A stretch of DNA of 60,145 bases from DASQHY01 sp035602605 (GCA_035602605.1 DATNLZ010000085.1:1-60145), one strand, 5' to 3'; counted from the stretch's first letter, positions 6,995 through 16,349 are shown. Numbers and translations: made by a program. Notes: generated by a model not told the origin, from the letters alone.

Positions 6995-9315
6995 GCACGA
7001 TTTCTTCCCGAGAATCGCTTCTATTCAGCTCATCAGAACAGTTCTTGTCCGCTGCAGTATCCAACTTCCCAGTTGACCAGCGCGATGAGGTTCGGCTTGA
7101 AATCTTAGAAGCCACAGCAGCTAGATTGGGCGGTTACAGTGTTGAGTGGTACCAGTCGCTCAGTGGAAGTGCACCAGGATGCCGGATCGCGGAATCCCTC
7201 GTTGAAGCCTCGGCGCAAAGGTTGAGGGAAATTCTCAACTCTCTGCCCGTTCATCCCGCCTTGGCGCTGGCCTCGCTCGCCAGGCCGGCACTGACCAAAT
7301 CTGAAAAGCGACGCGGCGGTGCATACTACACCGATTGGCGGTTGGCCGAGTTCCTTTGCGCCCAACTCAAGCGTGGCAAACCGCAAAGGCCCTTGATCGT
7401 CGACCCTTCGTCGGGCACTGGAATATTGCTCGTCTCTGCCGTCCTATCGCTGGGCGAGAAACGGCGGCGACGGGTGGATTCGCTTTTAGCGGAATCTATC
7501 TTTGCTGCAGATCTTTCGCAGAAGGCCCTACGTGGTGCCGCATTGGCCCTGAGTTCCCTGACTCGGGATCGTGATGTTATCGGATCCCTCAGAAGCCATT
7601 TGCGAGAGGGAGACAGTCTACGAGACAGTACGGTGCTATGGAGGGATCTAGCCCCACATGGCTTCGATGTGGTCGTGGGAAATCCGCCATGGGAGAAACT
7701 GAAGCTCTCAAGGCACGAGTTTTTGGTGGCTAACGGTGTCCATCGTCAGTACGGGGCTGATTATGGGAAGATTTCGCGAGAGGCATTCGAGGGCGAAAAG
7801 CAGGTAGTAAGGAACTATCTGCAACATCTTGAGTCCGATTTCTACCTCCAGGGTTCCGGAGAGACTGATTTTTACAAGCTGTTTATCGAGCTCGCTCTCA
7901 GGCTTGTCCGAGCAGGCGGGATTATTTCCCTTTATGTTCCGGCTGGGCTAATTCGATCCTTAGGTACAAAGAGGTTGAGGCAATTCATTGACAATAGTTG
8001 TTCTGATGTCAGCTTCACAGTTCTTGAGAACAGAGCGAGATTTTTTTCGATTGATGCAAGGTTTAAATTTCTACTACTGCAGATGACTGTCGGAACTTCT
8101 GGCAAAAAGCATTGTTTCGCTCTCCGTCATGCAACCGGAGACACCGCAGGAGTGCAAGCCCTACATCCAGTGGCTATTGATCGCAATACTCTTCTGAAGA
8201 TCCGCCCGGACCTATCTGTGCCCGAAGTCCGCACGCCAGCGGAATGGAGACTGTTTCGAGAGCTCTGCCTACAGCACACGGCGCTCGGAAATCACACGGG
8301 ACCTTGGGCCCCGTCGTTGATGAGAGAACTAGATATGACGCGGGATAGAAGGGATTTCTTGCACGAACCGAAAGCTGGCGCTGTTGCGGTCATCGAAGGT
8401 CGCATGATTCATCAATATCGCCATGCAGTGAAGGGCTATGTTGCGGGAAGAGGGCGTAGCGCAACATGGGAACCTGTGCCAGTGGGCTCGAGGTGTGAGT
8501 TCAAACCGCAGTTTTGGTATCCAGTTGAAAAGCTTCCAGAGAGTGTTCGAAACCGAGTTGAGAGACCACGCGTAGGCTTTTGCGATATCACAGGTCAAAC
8601 CAATGAGCGGACGATGCTAGCAGCTCGAATCCCAGCGGGTGTAGTGTGCGGAAACAAAGTGCCGACGATCGTTTTTCCGTTTGCCGGCCCGCATCACGAA
8701 TTGGTGGAGTCATGCTGGCTCGGAATTGCTAATAGCTTTCTGTTTGATTGGGTGCTGAGGCGAGTCGTAACAACAACGGTGAATTATTTCATGTTATTAG
8801 GACTGCCCTTCCCACCTTTCGATTGGTCGGACCCGAATGTGAACAGGATCGGTGAACTTGCCAATGCGATGGCTATCTGTTCGCACCAACCGGAAAATGG
8901 ATGCAGGAATTGCCTATCGCCATGGCAAGTGGCTGAGCTTCGAGCTGAGATCGACTGTCGTGTTCTCGATGCATATGGATTGGGTGTGAAGGAGTTGGAT
9001 CTCGTGTTTGAGGATTTTCCACTCCTTGACCGTGCGCAGACCCCTTTGGCCGGCGAACAGCGCTCCACAGTTACTAAAGATTTTGTGCTCTGGACTGTTA
9101 GTAAGTTGCGCGGTGGAGCGAGCATGAAAGAGATGGCGGTGTGGGCCTCTCGGATTGAACGGGCAAAAGCTGCTGGGGCCGTACCCTTTGTACCCTCGCA
9201 TCTCGGAGACCTTCAGTCAGAGAGTTTCTTTGACTCTTGGACCGAGGAGGGGGCCCATACTCCCTACCGTGGTGAAACCAGTCCTTCTCTTTTTTCGAGG
9301 AGTGCTGCGGGGTGA
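6991..9315 (+). CDS. Eco57I-like N6-adenine DNA methyltransferase with specificity region
   Basis: This is 774 residues. A helical N-terminus (1-100) leads into motif X (RRGGAYYTDWRLAEFL, about 109-124), motif I (DPSSGTGILL, about 137) and catalytic NPPW (VVGNPPWEKLKL, about 230). The C-terminal half resembles the recognition domain of type IIG/Eco57I enzymes, with the characteristic DITGQTNERTMLAARIPAG. No PD-(D/E)xK or other nuclease motif is visible in the N-terminal 100 residues where type IIG enzymes carry it, and there is no helicase. It begins inside the stop of the D12 methylase (ATGA). Most likely a DNA methylase working with its partner; a nuclease may be lost or encoded elsewhere. 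Confidence 0.85.
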   Translation: MSTISSRESLLFSSSEQFLSAAVSNFPVDQRDEVRLEILEATAARLGGYSVEWYQSLSGSAPGCRIAESLVEASAQRLREILNSLPVHPALALASLARPALTKSEKRRGGAYYTDWRLAEFLCAQLKRGKPQRPLIVDPSSGTGILLVSAVLSLGEKRRRRVDSLLAESIFAADLSQKALRGAALALSSLTRDRDVIGSLRSHLREGDSLRDSTVLWRDLAPHGFDVVVGNPPWEKLKLSRHEFLVANGVHRQYGADYGKISREAFEGEKQVVRNYLQHLESDFYLQGSGETDFYKLFIELALRLVRAGGIISLYVPAGLIRSLGTKRLRQFIDNSCSDVSFTVLENRARFFSIDARFKFLLLQMTVGTSGKKHCFALRHATGDTAGVQALHPVAIDRNTLLKIRPDLSVPEVRTPAEWRLFRELCLQHTALGNHTGPWAPSLMRELDMTRDRRDFLHEPKAGAVAVIEGRMIHQYRHAVKGYVAGRGRSATWEPVPVGSRCEFKPQFWYPVEKLPESVRNRVERPRVGFCDITGQTNERTMLAARIPAGVVCGNKVPTIVFPFAGPHHELVESCWLGIANSFLFDWVLRRVVTTTVNYFMLLGLPFPPFDWSDPNVNRIGELANAMAICSHQPENGCRNCLSPWQVAELRAEIDCRVLDAYGLGVKELDLVFEDFPLLDRAQTPLAGEQRSTVTKDFVLWTVSKLRGGASMKEMAVWASRIERAKAAGAVPFVPSHLGDLQSESFFDSWTEEGAHTPYRGETSPSLFSRSAAG

Positions 9316-9413
9316 TCGATCTCGCAAGAGCTGTGGAAAGAGGCGATAGCAGAGCCATTTCTCAATGACCTGGGAGCACCATCGTGTAAGTCCCGCCGAT
9401 AGCAGCTATACAA

Positions 9414-9443
9414 AACTGGCTCCGGCGGGAGCCGGAGCCAGTT
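9414..9443 (-). terminator. Terminator between convergent genes
   Basis: A perfect 12-bp stem (aactggctccgg 9414-9425, ccggagccagtt 9432-9443) with a 6-base loop. Read on the minus strand it is followed by a short T-run (ttttg), so it fits a rho-independent terminator of the radical SAM gene ending at 9487. The plus side has only gtaaaa after the stem, so it is weaker for the methyltransferase operon. Confidence 0.75.
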
Positions 9444-9486
9444 GTAAAACCTGCGGAATTGGCTTTCGCAAGCCGGGCAGGATTTC

Positions 9487-11682
9487 TTAGTCGCCGGCGA
9501 CGGCGGCTTCGACGGATGGCGTTTTTGCAGCGGTCGCACCATTACCGTTTCCATTGCCGTTTGCGTGGCCGTTGCCATTGGCGTTGCTGATGGTCATGGG
9601 AGCTGCGCCAGCCGGAACGGCTTTGGCAATGTCTGCGACGGTGCCGATCTGGACCACGGAGGGCTGAGCCTTCTTGAGCACCAGCTCTTCGTAGATGGCA
9701 CGCACCTTGGCTTCTTCGACAAGCACGTTCTTGCGGCGGATGCGATCTTCCTCAGCAGCGGTCAATGGGATGACGTGTTCTTTGGAGCGAACGCGCGCGG
9801 CATCCTTGGCGTCAATCACCAGAGAATGCTCGTAGGTATCGAGATTGACAGACTTGCCCTTGGCGAAAATTTCATGCTTGCCGTGGGTTCGGTACCACTG
9901 CGCGACGGTCGCATTTTTGTACATATTCTCGATGATTTTGCGCCAGCCGATGCCGGTGTTGTAGGCGCAGAAGGAAATTTCACCCTGCTGCGTGGCGTAC
10001 GGGATGATGCACATCTCGGTGCGGCGGAAGTCATAGTTGAAAAGGTCCTGGAACCACATGCCGGCGATGAAGAGAAAATTCCAAGGATCGGTCTGGCGGC
10101 GCTTCATGGCATCTTCGTAGGTGCGGTCCGGTGAAGTGGCGCCGTATTTTTTCTCGGCATTCTTGGTGAGTGCCCAGGTCTTATCGAACTTCTGGAACAA
10201 GGCTCTGAGGGTCAGCCCCTTTGGGGCTTGTGAAGGCTTGTAGTTCTTCAAGAGCGCAAGGGCCATCATGAAGTTGGAGAAATTCTTACCGCGAGCTGCG
10301 TCGGTAATAGCGGTGACGTCTTTGACGAGCTGCGGGGCGTTGAGGAAGCGGGGCACGGGGGCCCACTCCTTGGTTTCTTTGTTGATCATAAGCGCGGTGC
10401 CGACGCCGCAATTGGGGTGGCATCCGCAAGAAAGCGCTCCCCACTGGGAATCAGGACCATGAACGAGATCGGAGAAGCCGGCGAACGTGCTGACAAAAGA
10501 GATCGGGAACCAGTCGCGAGTGGGCTCGACTTTACCAACCTGAGCGCTGACGTCGCGCGCAAGATGGGAGAGAGTGTACCTCTGGTGGAGACGGCGCTCG
10601 GGAGTGATGTCTTCGTCGCGTCCAGTGAAGGAAACAGGCTGGAAAGAGACGAAGGCGATTTTCTTGGGATTTTCCATTGCGAATTTAACAATGGCGCCGA
10701 CCTGGTCGTTGTTGACGTTGTTGACGATGGTAACGACCAGCACGATCTCAATGCCGGCCTCGTGCATATTTTCGATAGCGCGGAGCTTCACGTCGAATAA
10801 ATTGCCGACCTGGCGATGGCTGTTGGCATCGTTCCCAATACCGTCAAACTGCAGATAGGCATATCGCATACCCGCTTCAAAAGCTTTGCGGCTGAATTCC
10901 TTGCTCTTGGCAAACTCGATTCCGTTGGTGGCTGCTTGCACGCTGTTGTAGCCGATCTTGCGCGCGTAGCGAACCGCATCGAGGAAGTATGGATGCATAG
11001 TCGGTTCGCCGCCCGAGAACTGCACGGACATCTGGCGACGCGGTTTGATCTTCAGCGCGTTGTCTAGGATTTCCTGGATTTCGTCCCACGATAGCTCATG
11101 CACGTAGCCAACCTGGTTGGCGTCCATGAAGCATGGATCGCACATCATATTGCAGCGGTTGGTAAGGTCGACAGTGAGGACTGAGCCGCGGCCGTAGCGA
11201 ACGGTACTCGAGCCGTGCTTGTGCAGGTCCTCGTCATTGTGCGCGGGAATGTCGCGGCCCGGAAAATTCTTTTCGATCCAGGAGAGGAAGCGGGAGTCAA
11301 CGGCCATCAGGTCTTCGAAGTGACCATGGATGGGACAGTCTTTCACCATCCAGACCTCGCCATTGCGCTCGATAATGTCAGCCTTAATTTCGCCGACCTT
11401 TTCGTGCATAAGGTCGCGCCAATCTTTTTTCCCGTCGAAGATGGCCTGGCGCGCTTCCTTAACGCAATCGGGGCACAGCGAATCGGTCTGGCGCGGCCAG
11501 CCGAGAGTCGGCTTGCTCTTCTCCCATGATTTCAAAAGCGGCTTGTCTGACCATTTCGGCGTGAAGGACGGATTGGGATTGTGCTGGTTGAAGTGCTGGA
11601 TGGTGTTAAAAGCCGCGCCAGCTGTCTTGCAGACCACGGCGTCGAACGCTTTCCAGATCTGCATAGAGATCGGTCGAGACAT
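9487..11682 (-). CDS. Radical SAM protein resembling tetraether/membrane-spanning lipid synthases
   Basis: 731 residues. The radical SAM cluster motif is CNMMCDPC (Cys177, 181, 184), followed by GGEP (224-227) for SAM binding. N-terminal to it are CPDC (Cys70, 73) and DCPIHG (Cys116), placed like the rubredoxin-like site of the archaeal tetraether synthase Tes. Further cysteines, CGCHPNC (419, 421, 425), Cys558 and Cys572, could hold auxiliary clusters. In Acidobacteria, Tes/Mss-type radical SAM enzymes are linked to iso-diabolic acid and GDGT-like membrane-spanning lipids, so that role is my leading inference. The last about 45 residues are an Asn-Gly repeat tail. Single gene with its own terminator. 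A different MoaA-like reaction cannot be excluded. The 540 bases upstream (11683-12224) hold no recognised gene, only a short ctta(g)...ctaag repeat near 11787-11800. Confidence 0.75.
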   Translation of the reverse strand: MSRPISMQIWKAFDAVVCKTAGAAFNTIQHFNQHNPNPSFTPKWSDKPLLKSWEKSKPTLGWPRQTDSLCPDCVKEARQAIFDGKKDWRDLMHEKVGEIKADIIERNGEVWMVKDCPIHGHFEDLMAVDSRFLSWIEKNFPGRDIPAHNDEDLHKHGSSTVRYGRGSVLTVDLTNRCNMMCDPCFMDANQVGYVHELSWDEIQEILDNALKIKPRRQMSVQFSGGEPTMHPYFLDAVRYARKIGYNSVQAATNGIEFAKSKEFSRKAFEAGMRYAYLQFDGIGNDANSHRQVGNLFDVKLRAIENMHEAGIEIVLVVTIVNNVNNDQVGAIVKFAMENPKKIAFVSFQPVSFTGRDEDITPERRLHQRYTLSHLARDVSAQVGKVEPTRDWFPISFVSTFAGFSDLVHGPDSQWGALSCGCHPNCGVGTALMINKETKEWAPVPRFLNAPQLVKDVTAITDAARGKNFSNFMMALALLKNYKPSQAPKGLTLRALFQKFDKTWALTKNAEKKYGATSPDRTYEDAMKRRQTDPWNFLFIAGMWFQDLFNYDFRRTEMCIIPYATQQGEISFCAYNTGIGWRKIIENMYKNATVAQWYRTHGKHEIFAKGKSVNLDTYEHSLVIDAKDAARVRSKEHVIPLTAAEEDRIRRKNVLVEEAKVRAIYEELVLKKAQPSVVQIGTVADIAKAVPAGAAPMTISNANGNGHANGNGNGNGATAAKTPSVEAAVAGD

Positions 11683-12224
11683 TACTCAATACCCTCGCTT
11701 TCAGAAATAGAGCCCAAGCGTCAAAATTTCGTTACCGTTGAGATGCCCCACAAAGCCCCCGGGGCAAGAAGAAAGTAACACAAATGCTTAGTATCCTAAG
11801 TCTTTATTCTTGTGCAGTTTGTCTGGAAAAGCATCCTGCGTCTAGCCTCATGCGGTGGAAGGCACAATTAGGGGGGTGAATGGGGATTTTATCCATTGAA
11901 CGGCGAAGCCAGGAGCACCGAAGGGGGTTACCAATAGAACTGATTAGGCTGAATAACATGGCACGGCTCGCGAATGATCCACCTATCACCAGAGCCAGGC
12001 TGTCCGGGAAGCTTGGGTTTGACACGAATATGTTGACCCAGGCGGTTCCGGAGTCCAGGACCTCGGTTTGTTCCTAATGGGTGTGGCGCAGTCGAAGGGA
12101 TTCCTCCAAGGCGCGGCAGCACATGGGCTAGGCGCATAAGGTAAAAACGTCGTACCGCTCCGGTCGATGACAATCATCCGAAAAAAGAGGGTCGAGCGGC
12201 GGCATAGAGAGCGTCAAAGGAGCA

Positions 12225-13388
12225 TCAATCGTTGAGCGCCGGGCGCAGAACTGCGATCGCGAAATGGGCGAGCAAACGGGCGCCTTCATCCAATTGGATC
12301 CAGCGCACCGAGCAGTGGTCTTTTAAATATTTTGAAACTTTTGACTCGTTGATCTCGAGGTATTCGGCAAATTTTTCGCGAAGAGAGTTGCCCGTGCCGG
12401 CGCCTCGCCGAATTGCTCCAGCACGGTCTGCTCGCAGCAAATTCGCGATGCCGATGCGCAGAGTTTGGCAGGCCTCGACGTAATAATAAGTGATCTGATC
12501 GGAATCGGACACGATGAAAACACCGGGACCCGCCGGGGCCTGGTCGGCTTGGTCAAGAGAGACCGGCGGGCAGGCCAAAAGACGCCGCAGTTGAGATTCG
12601 AGATGAGCCATTCGCGAGGAAAGACCTGGGTCGCCGGTCCGACCGCGCATTTGAGGAGACGGGGATTCTAAATTTCGGTCCGGGATCAACTCGCGGGATT
12701 CGCTTCGTGACGAAAAGGCTCGGGCTTGAACAGACGCTCGAGGAGAGGTCACCGCGGGCCGGGTAGGTGTGGGCAACGTCTGCGCGGGGGCTTCGAGTTC
12801 GCTGCTCGATTCGGTGCGTGATTCATCAAGTATTTCTCCCGGGTGCCCGGGCGTCGCAACCGTCAGCGGCGGTTTTCCGGATGTGCCGCGGCGCCTGCCG
12901 CGTCCACCGCGGCGCCCGCGGCGCCGACGCTTTTTGCCAAGAGCGGCATCCGCCTCAGTAGGTGAGGAAGTCTCCGCAGCATTTTCAGACGATTCAGGTG
13001 CCGGGGATAGCTTCGCGGCGGGCAAAGACGTCTCGGTACTATGTTCAGGTGAAGGCGAATCTCCCTGCGTGTATAGAGTCGCATATGGTTGCGAATCTTC
13101 GGCAGGCGGAGATTCAGGAATTTGAGATGAGCTCGGAATTGGCGCCCCCAAGCGGATGAGCGCTTCCTGCGCCTTCACTTTCCACTGTGCGCGGCGAAAC
13201 CGCTCAACCGCAGACGTGTACCAGCGAGCGGCTTCTTGATTCTCCCCTATTTTTTCGTGATGCCTTGCGAGCTCAAACGCAACCATAGCGTCACGAGTTC
13301 GCTCGTACAGGGCAGACAGTTGTACCACCGGATCAGCGGCAGACTTAGCCTTGCGGATGCGCGCCTGAATTTGGCGCCAGTCACTCAT
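12225..13388 (-). CDS. Protein with helical-repeat N-terminus and Arg/Gly-rich segment, function unknown
   Basis: The start at 13388 is chosen because the sequence becomes protein-like from MSDWRQIQARIRKAK; the open frame upstream is low-quality. Residues 1-65 look like a TPR-type helix pair (AFELARHHEKIGENQEAARW). A long Ser/Pro/Glu-rich disordered region follows, containing a striking basic block near residue 150 (KKRRRRGRRGGRGRRRG) like RGG motifs of RNA-binding proteins. The C-terminus (about 265-387) is a compact helical domain ending ARLLAHFAIAVLRPALND. 387 residues. I do not know the family; nucleic-acid association is suggested only by the basic block. The upstream gap 13389-13731 shows no gene. 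Confidence 0.6.
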   Translation of the reverse strand: MSDWRQIQARIRKAKSAADPVVQLSALYERTRDAMVAFELARHHEKIGENQEAARWYTSAVERFRRAQWKVKAQEALIRLGAPIPSSSQIPESPPAEDSQPYATLYTQGDSPSPEHSTETSLPAAKLSPAPESSENAAETSSPTEADAALGKKRRRRGRRGGRGRRRGTSGKPPLTVATPGHPGEILDESRTESSSELEAPAQTLPTPTRPAVTSPRASVQARAFSSRSESRELIPDRNLESPSPQMRGRTGDPGLSSRMAHLESQLRRLLACPPVSLDQADQAPAGPGVFIVSDSDQITYYYVEACQTLRIGIANLLRADRAGAIRRGAGTGNSLREKFAEYLEINESKVSKYLKDHCSVRWIQLDEGARLLAHFAIAVLRPALND

Positions 13389-13731
13389 GGGTGAGCATTG
13401 TAACAGTGTCGCGGTCAAGGGGGCTAGCAGTGCAGAGAAATGTTTCACAATGAAACGATGCCGGTACTTTTGGATGAGCAAACACAAGTAGCGACTTCGT
13501 ACCGGGTAGGAATCGACCCGCCGGCAGGACCGGCGAAGTCGAATAGGGCAGAGCGGACTCGGGATAGAAATACTCGAAACAGGAGTCGGGATAGCGCGAT
13601 GCGTAGCGGGGAACGCAGCCGGTTTCTCCTGCCCGCACGGACCGTTGCCGGTGGGCGACAGCGATCGCCGTGTATGAAGGGCTCGAGAGTCCCGCGAACC
13701 CATAGAACTAAAATTCAGATCATTCAACGGA

Positions 13732-14121
13732 TCAATTCGTCGCGATCGCATCAATCTCGACAAGTGCATCTTTGGGCAGACGCGCGACCTCAACGGTCGA
13801 ACGCGCAGGTGGCGGAGCGGGAAAAAACTGGCTGTAAACTTCGTTCATGGCTGCGAAATCGTTCATATCCTTGAGAAACACAGTGGTCTTAACGACCTTA
13901 TGCAGATTCGAGCCGGCCGCTTCGAGCACGGCCTTCAGATTTTCAACTACTCGCTTAGTCTGCTGACGGATATCGCCGCCAGCGAATTGCCCGCTGTGCG
14001 GATCAATGGCAACCTGCCCAGAAGCAAAAATTAAACCCGAGGTCTGACTAACTTTGAGGGCCTGGGAGTATGGACCGATCGGCTTCGGTGCGCCATCAGT
14101 GGTCACGACATCTCTCATCAT
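13732..14121 (-). CDS. ridA: RidA family enamine/imine deaminase
   Basis: A 129-residue YjgF/YER057c/UK114 protein. It has the family core GPYSQALKVSQTSGLIFASGQ near the N-terminus and the C-terminal ARSTVEVARLPKDALVEIDAIA, whose Arg (of PARST) binds the carboxylate of the imine. RidA hydrolyses reactive 2-aminoacrylate-type enamines released by PLP enzymes, protecting them in the cytosol. Its start overlaps the stop of the upstream M1-like gene by ATGA (14118-14121), so the two are translationally coupled. Length and motifs are normal. Confidence 0.93.
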   Translation of the reverse strand: MMRDVVTTDGAPKPIGPYSQALKVSQTSGLIFASGQVAIDPHSGQFAGGDIRQQTKRVVENLKAVLEAAGSNLHKVVKTTVFLKDMNDFAAMNEVYSQFFPAPPPARSTVEVARLPKDALVEIDAIATN

Positions 14122-15680
14122 TGTGCCTCCTGAGAGGGATTGGACTTATATTCGTACCGGGCGCGAAAGTCTTTGGGAAGCCCGGGTTGGTCAAGCCAGC
14201 TCCGAAAAAAGTCTGCCGCGCTTTTCTTAATTTCGCCCTCAAGCGCCGCACGCAAATCGTTTCGATTGTATCCTTGCTCGCCGCGAGCATAAACCATCCG
14301 CGCAATGGCGCGATGCAAGCCCTCAGGACCATATTGGTCTTCGAGAGCGAAAAAGAAAAGTACGCTCTTTTCAAATGAAGGTTCGCGAAACGGTTTTACT
14401 TTTTCACCGGTTGAGCGGATGAATTTATCTTGCTGATCTGGCCGGCCGGCCCGCGGCTCCAACTTTTTGTCGTATTCCGCCAGGTAGCGAGCGATTACGT
14501 TATGCCGGAGGATCGCTTCTTTTCGCTCCGGTGGCGCAGGCTGCCGTGGCCTGTATGGTTCCTCCCTGCGCACAGCGTGTACGGCGTAGGCGTGAAGTCC
14601 GGAAAGCGGCCAATCATCTTGCGTGTCGCTCGGCGTACCGGCATGACCCAGCCAAAGGCGAGCTAGACCAAGGTCTATTTCTTCCTGCATGGCATCGCTC
14701 GCGACGCCATTAGACGAAACCTGGGACGTCAGAAGAATGGTATCGGGCAGTGACGTAGTACAGAGCGCTTCGGTAACTTCGTTGGCAGTTGAATTCTCGG
14801 AGGAAGCAGGAGGACCACTGGAGAGGCATTCCACAATCCAGATGGTGTTCAGGTCTTTGCTGCGAGATTTGCTGAGAGTACCGAACATGTGGCCGTAGGA
14901 AGCCTTTAGTCGTGCGATCTGCATGCTGGCTTCATGAGCGGCATCGGCGGAAACAGGATTGGAAGTCCAGAAAACAATCTGGGTTTTTTGATGTGTCGTG
15001 GTCGTGCTCACGATTTGCTGCTTATATCGTCCTGCCACGATGAAAGGAATGTCATCGGTCTGTTGCTGAACGCGCAGCACGGTCTCGCCATTATCTTTCC
15101 GCGAACCTCGCACGCGCCCGCCGGCGTGAACCAGGAACCCTTCAGGCACGCGGATTTCAAGGTCCCATTTATTAAAGTTGACCAAGAGTTTTGCGAACAT
15201 GCCTTTGCGAGACAGTAAAATAGGATACCAATCGCCGCCGACAACAAACCCTGCGGGGGAATCCGTGGCACCCTTTGGCGACAGCGCCGGGAGGGTGTAC
15301 TGCACCATGAGGCTTTGGCGCTGCTTTGGTTGCCATGGGGAATCAAATTGAATTCGCACAGAATGATTGGATAGATGGGGCGGGGGCTTTAAAGAGACGT
15401 TGCGACCATCGAGCGAAATGCGAAGATGTTGGGTTGGAAACGTTTTGTCATCCGGCAGTTTAATTTCGATGGCCTCAAGAGGCTGAGTGCCGGATGCGAT
15501 CAGGTGGAAATTCGCCTCAATTTCAAGATGAGCTGGGGGCTCAGCGACGAAGTGCACGGCCCAGTTCTGTTTCTCAACGGTATAGCTCGGACCAAGAGAG
15601 GCCGCGCAGGAAATCAGCAATGCGATCACGGTGAACGAAAAGAGATTTAGAGCGAATCGATAAATGCCGTGCAGGGCCAA
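14118..15680 (-). CDS. Exported M1-peptidase-like protein lacking the zinc motif
   Basis: 520 residues. The N-terminus is a signal peptide or lipoprotein-like segment (FALNLFSFTVIALLISCAAS). Residues about 30-220 match the beta-sandwich N-domain of M1 aminopeptidases, and the C-terminal part ends with the family-like GEIKKSAADFFRSWLDQPGLP. Where active enzymes carry HExxH...W(F)G, this protein has EEIDLGLARLWLGHAG: the spacing is kept but the zinc histidines and catalytic Glu are gone. So it is probably a non-catalytic paralogue. The start is a TTG at 15680 without a good Shine-Dalgarno, so the true start may be slightly different. Coupled to ridA downstream. Confidence 0.65.
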   Translation of the reverse strand: MALHGIYRFALNLFSFTVIALLISCAASLGPSYTVEKQNWAVHFVAEPPAHLEIEANFHLIASGTQPLEAIEIKLPDDKTFPTQHLRISLDGRNVSLKPPPHLSNHSVRIQFDSPWQPKQRQSLMVQYTLPALSPKGATDSPAGFVVGGDWYPILLSRKGMFAKLLVNFNKWDLEIRVPEGFLVHAGGRVRGSRKDNGETVLRVQQQTDDIPFIVAGRYKQQIVSTTTTHQKTQIVFWTSNPVSADAAHEASMQIARLKASYGHMFGTLSKSRSKDLNTIWIVECLSSGPPASSENSTANEVTEALCTTSLPDTILLTSQVSSNGVASDAMQEEIDLGLARLWLGHAGTPSDTQDDWPLSGLHAYAVHAVRREEPYRPRQPAPPERKEAILRHNVIARYLAEYDKKLEPRAGRPDQQDKFIRSTGEKVKPFREPSFEKSVLFFFALEDQYGPEGLHRAIARMVYARGEQGYNRNDLRAALEGEIKKSAADFFRSWLDQPGLPKDFRARYEYKSNPSQEAQ

Positions 15681-15740
15681 GATAGACAGATTCTAGCGAG
15701 AGTGTATCCGCGGGTCAAAGTTTCGCGATCAATTACTTCG

Positions 15741-16349
15741 TTATCTGTGTCGACGGCCATGAATGCGAGAAAAACCGTGCGGAGCGAGAGCATACTGGCG
15801 CACGGTAATGTCCCTCTCAGCCTGCTGGTCGGTCATACCGCCAGTGATGTACTGCAGAATTTGACTTTGGGTGACCTGCGCATTTTTTAGACGTGCGATG
15901 ACCGGACCGCTGAGAACCGGCAGGTTGCTTGCGCGGCGACGAGCGACTGCGAGGACGACCTCATCGGACAGTCCGGTGAGGCGCAAAGTAACCGCTTCAC
16001 CGGTCCAAGATGGGATTTGTTTAAGCCTGGCGAGATCGAGAATGTGGGGCTCAGTCACGCCGGCACGATGGAGTTGCAGAATAGCGTCAGCATCGGAGAA
16101 CGGCTGCTTTTGCACACGGGCCAAGCTTATCAGCTCCATGCAGGTCGAATCGGTCAGACCACCCTGCTTAAGTTTGGTTAGCTCCGCCACTTCCGCGTCG
16201 CTGACCTTCAAAGCTTTCAATTCCTCAATCTTCTCGTACCACATGCCGGACTGATCGAGCGGGCGCACATCGGCGCTGCGAAAACCCGCGCAGCCCGCAG
16301 TGCCAAAGGCAATGCACGCAATCAAGAGAGGAACCCCTATTTTGGTCAT
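15741..16349 (-). CDS. Putative lipoprotein of unknown function
   Basis: A 202-residue protein with a lipoprotein signal: IGVPLLIACIAFGTAGC, the lipobox Cys at about residue 20. The mature part is helical and has several short segments of the form KVSDAEVAELTKLKQGGLTD, AGVTEPHILDLARLKQ and GLSDEVVLAVARRR, an internal repeat of roughly 35 residues. Such repeats (G-[VL][ST]-x-x-x-V/I-L-x-L) are seen in acidobacterial exported proteins of unknown role. The tail is basic. It sits 60 bases upstream of the M1-like gene in the same direction, and may be co-transcribed with it. Confidence 0.6.
   Translation of the reverse strand: MTKIGVPLLIACIAFGTAGCAGFRSADVRPLDQSGMWYEKIEELKALKVSDAEVAELTKLKQGGLTDSTCMELISLARVQKQPFSDADAILQLHRAGVTEPHILDLARLKQIPSWTGEAVTLRLTGLSDEVVLAVARRRASNLPVLSGPVIARLKNAQVTQSQILQYITGGMTDQQAERDITVRQYALAPHGFSRIHGRRHR

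Noticed and set aside
5936..9315. A complete type II or type IIG restriction-modification system.
   Set aside because: No nuclease motif or nuclease gene is visible, so only methyltransferases are called.
9535..9610. Short tandem repeats of about 6 bases.
   Set aside because: They encode the Asn-Gly tail of the radical SAM protein, so no independent repeat feature is called.
11683..12224. Several short open frames in the gap upstream of the radical SAM gene.
   Set aside because: None has a good ribosome site or a recognisable motif on either strand.
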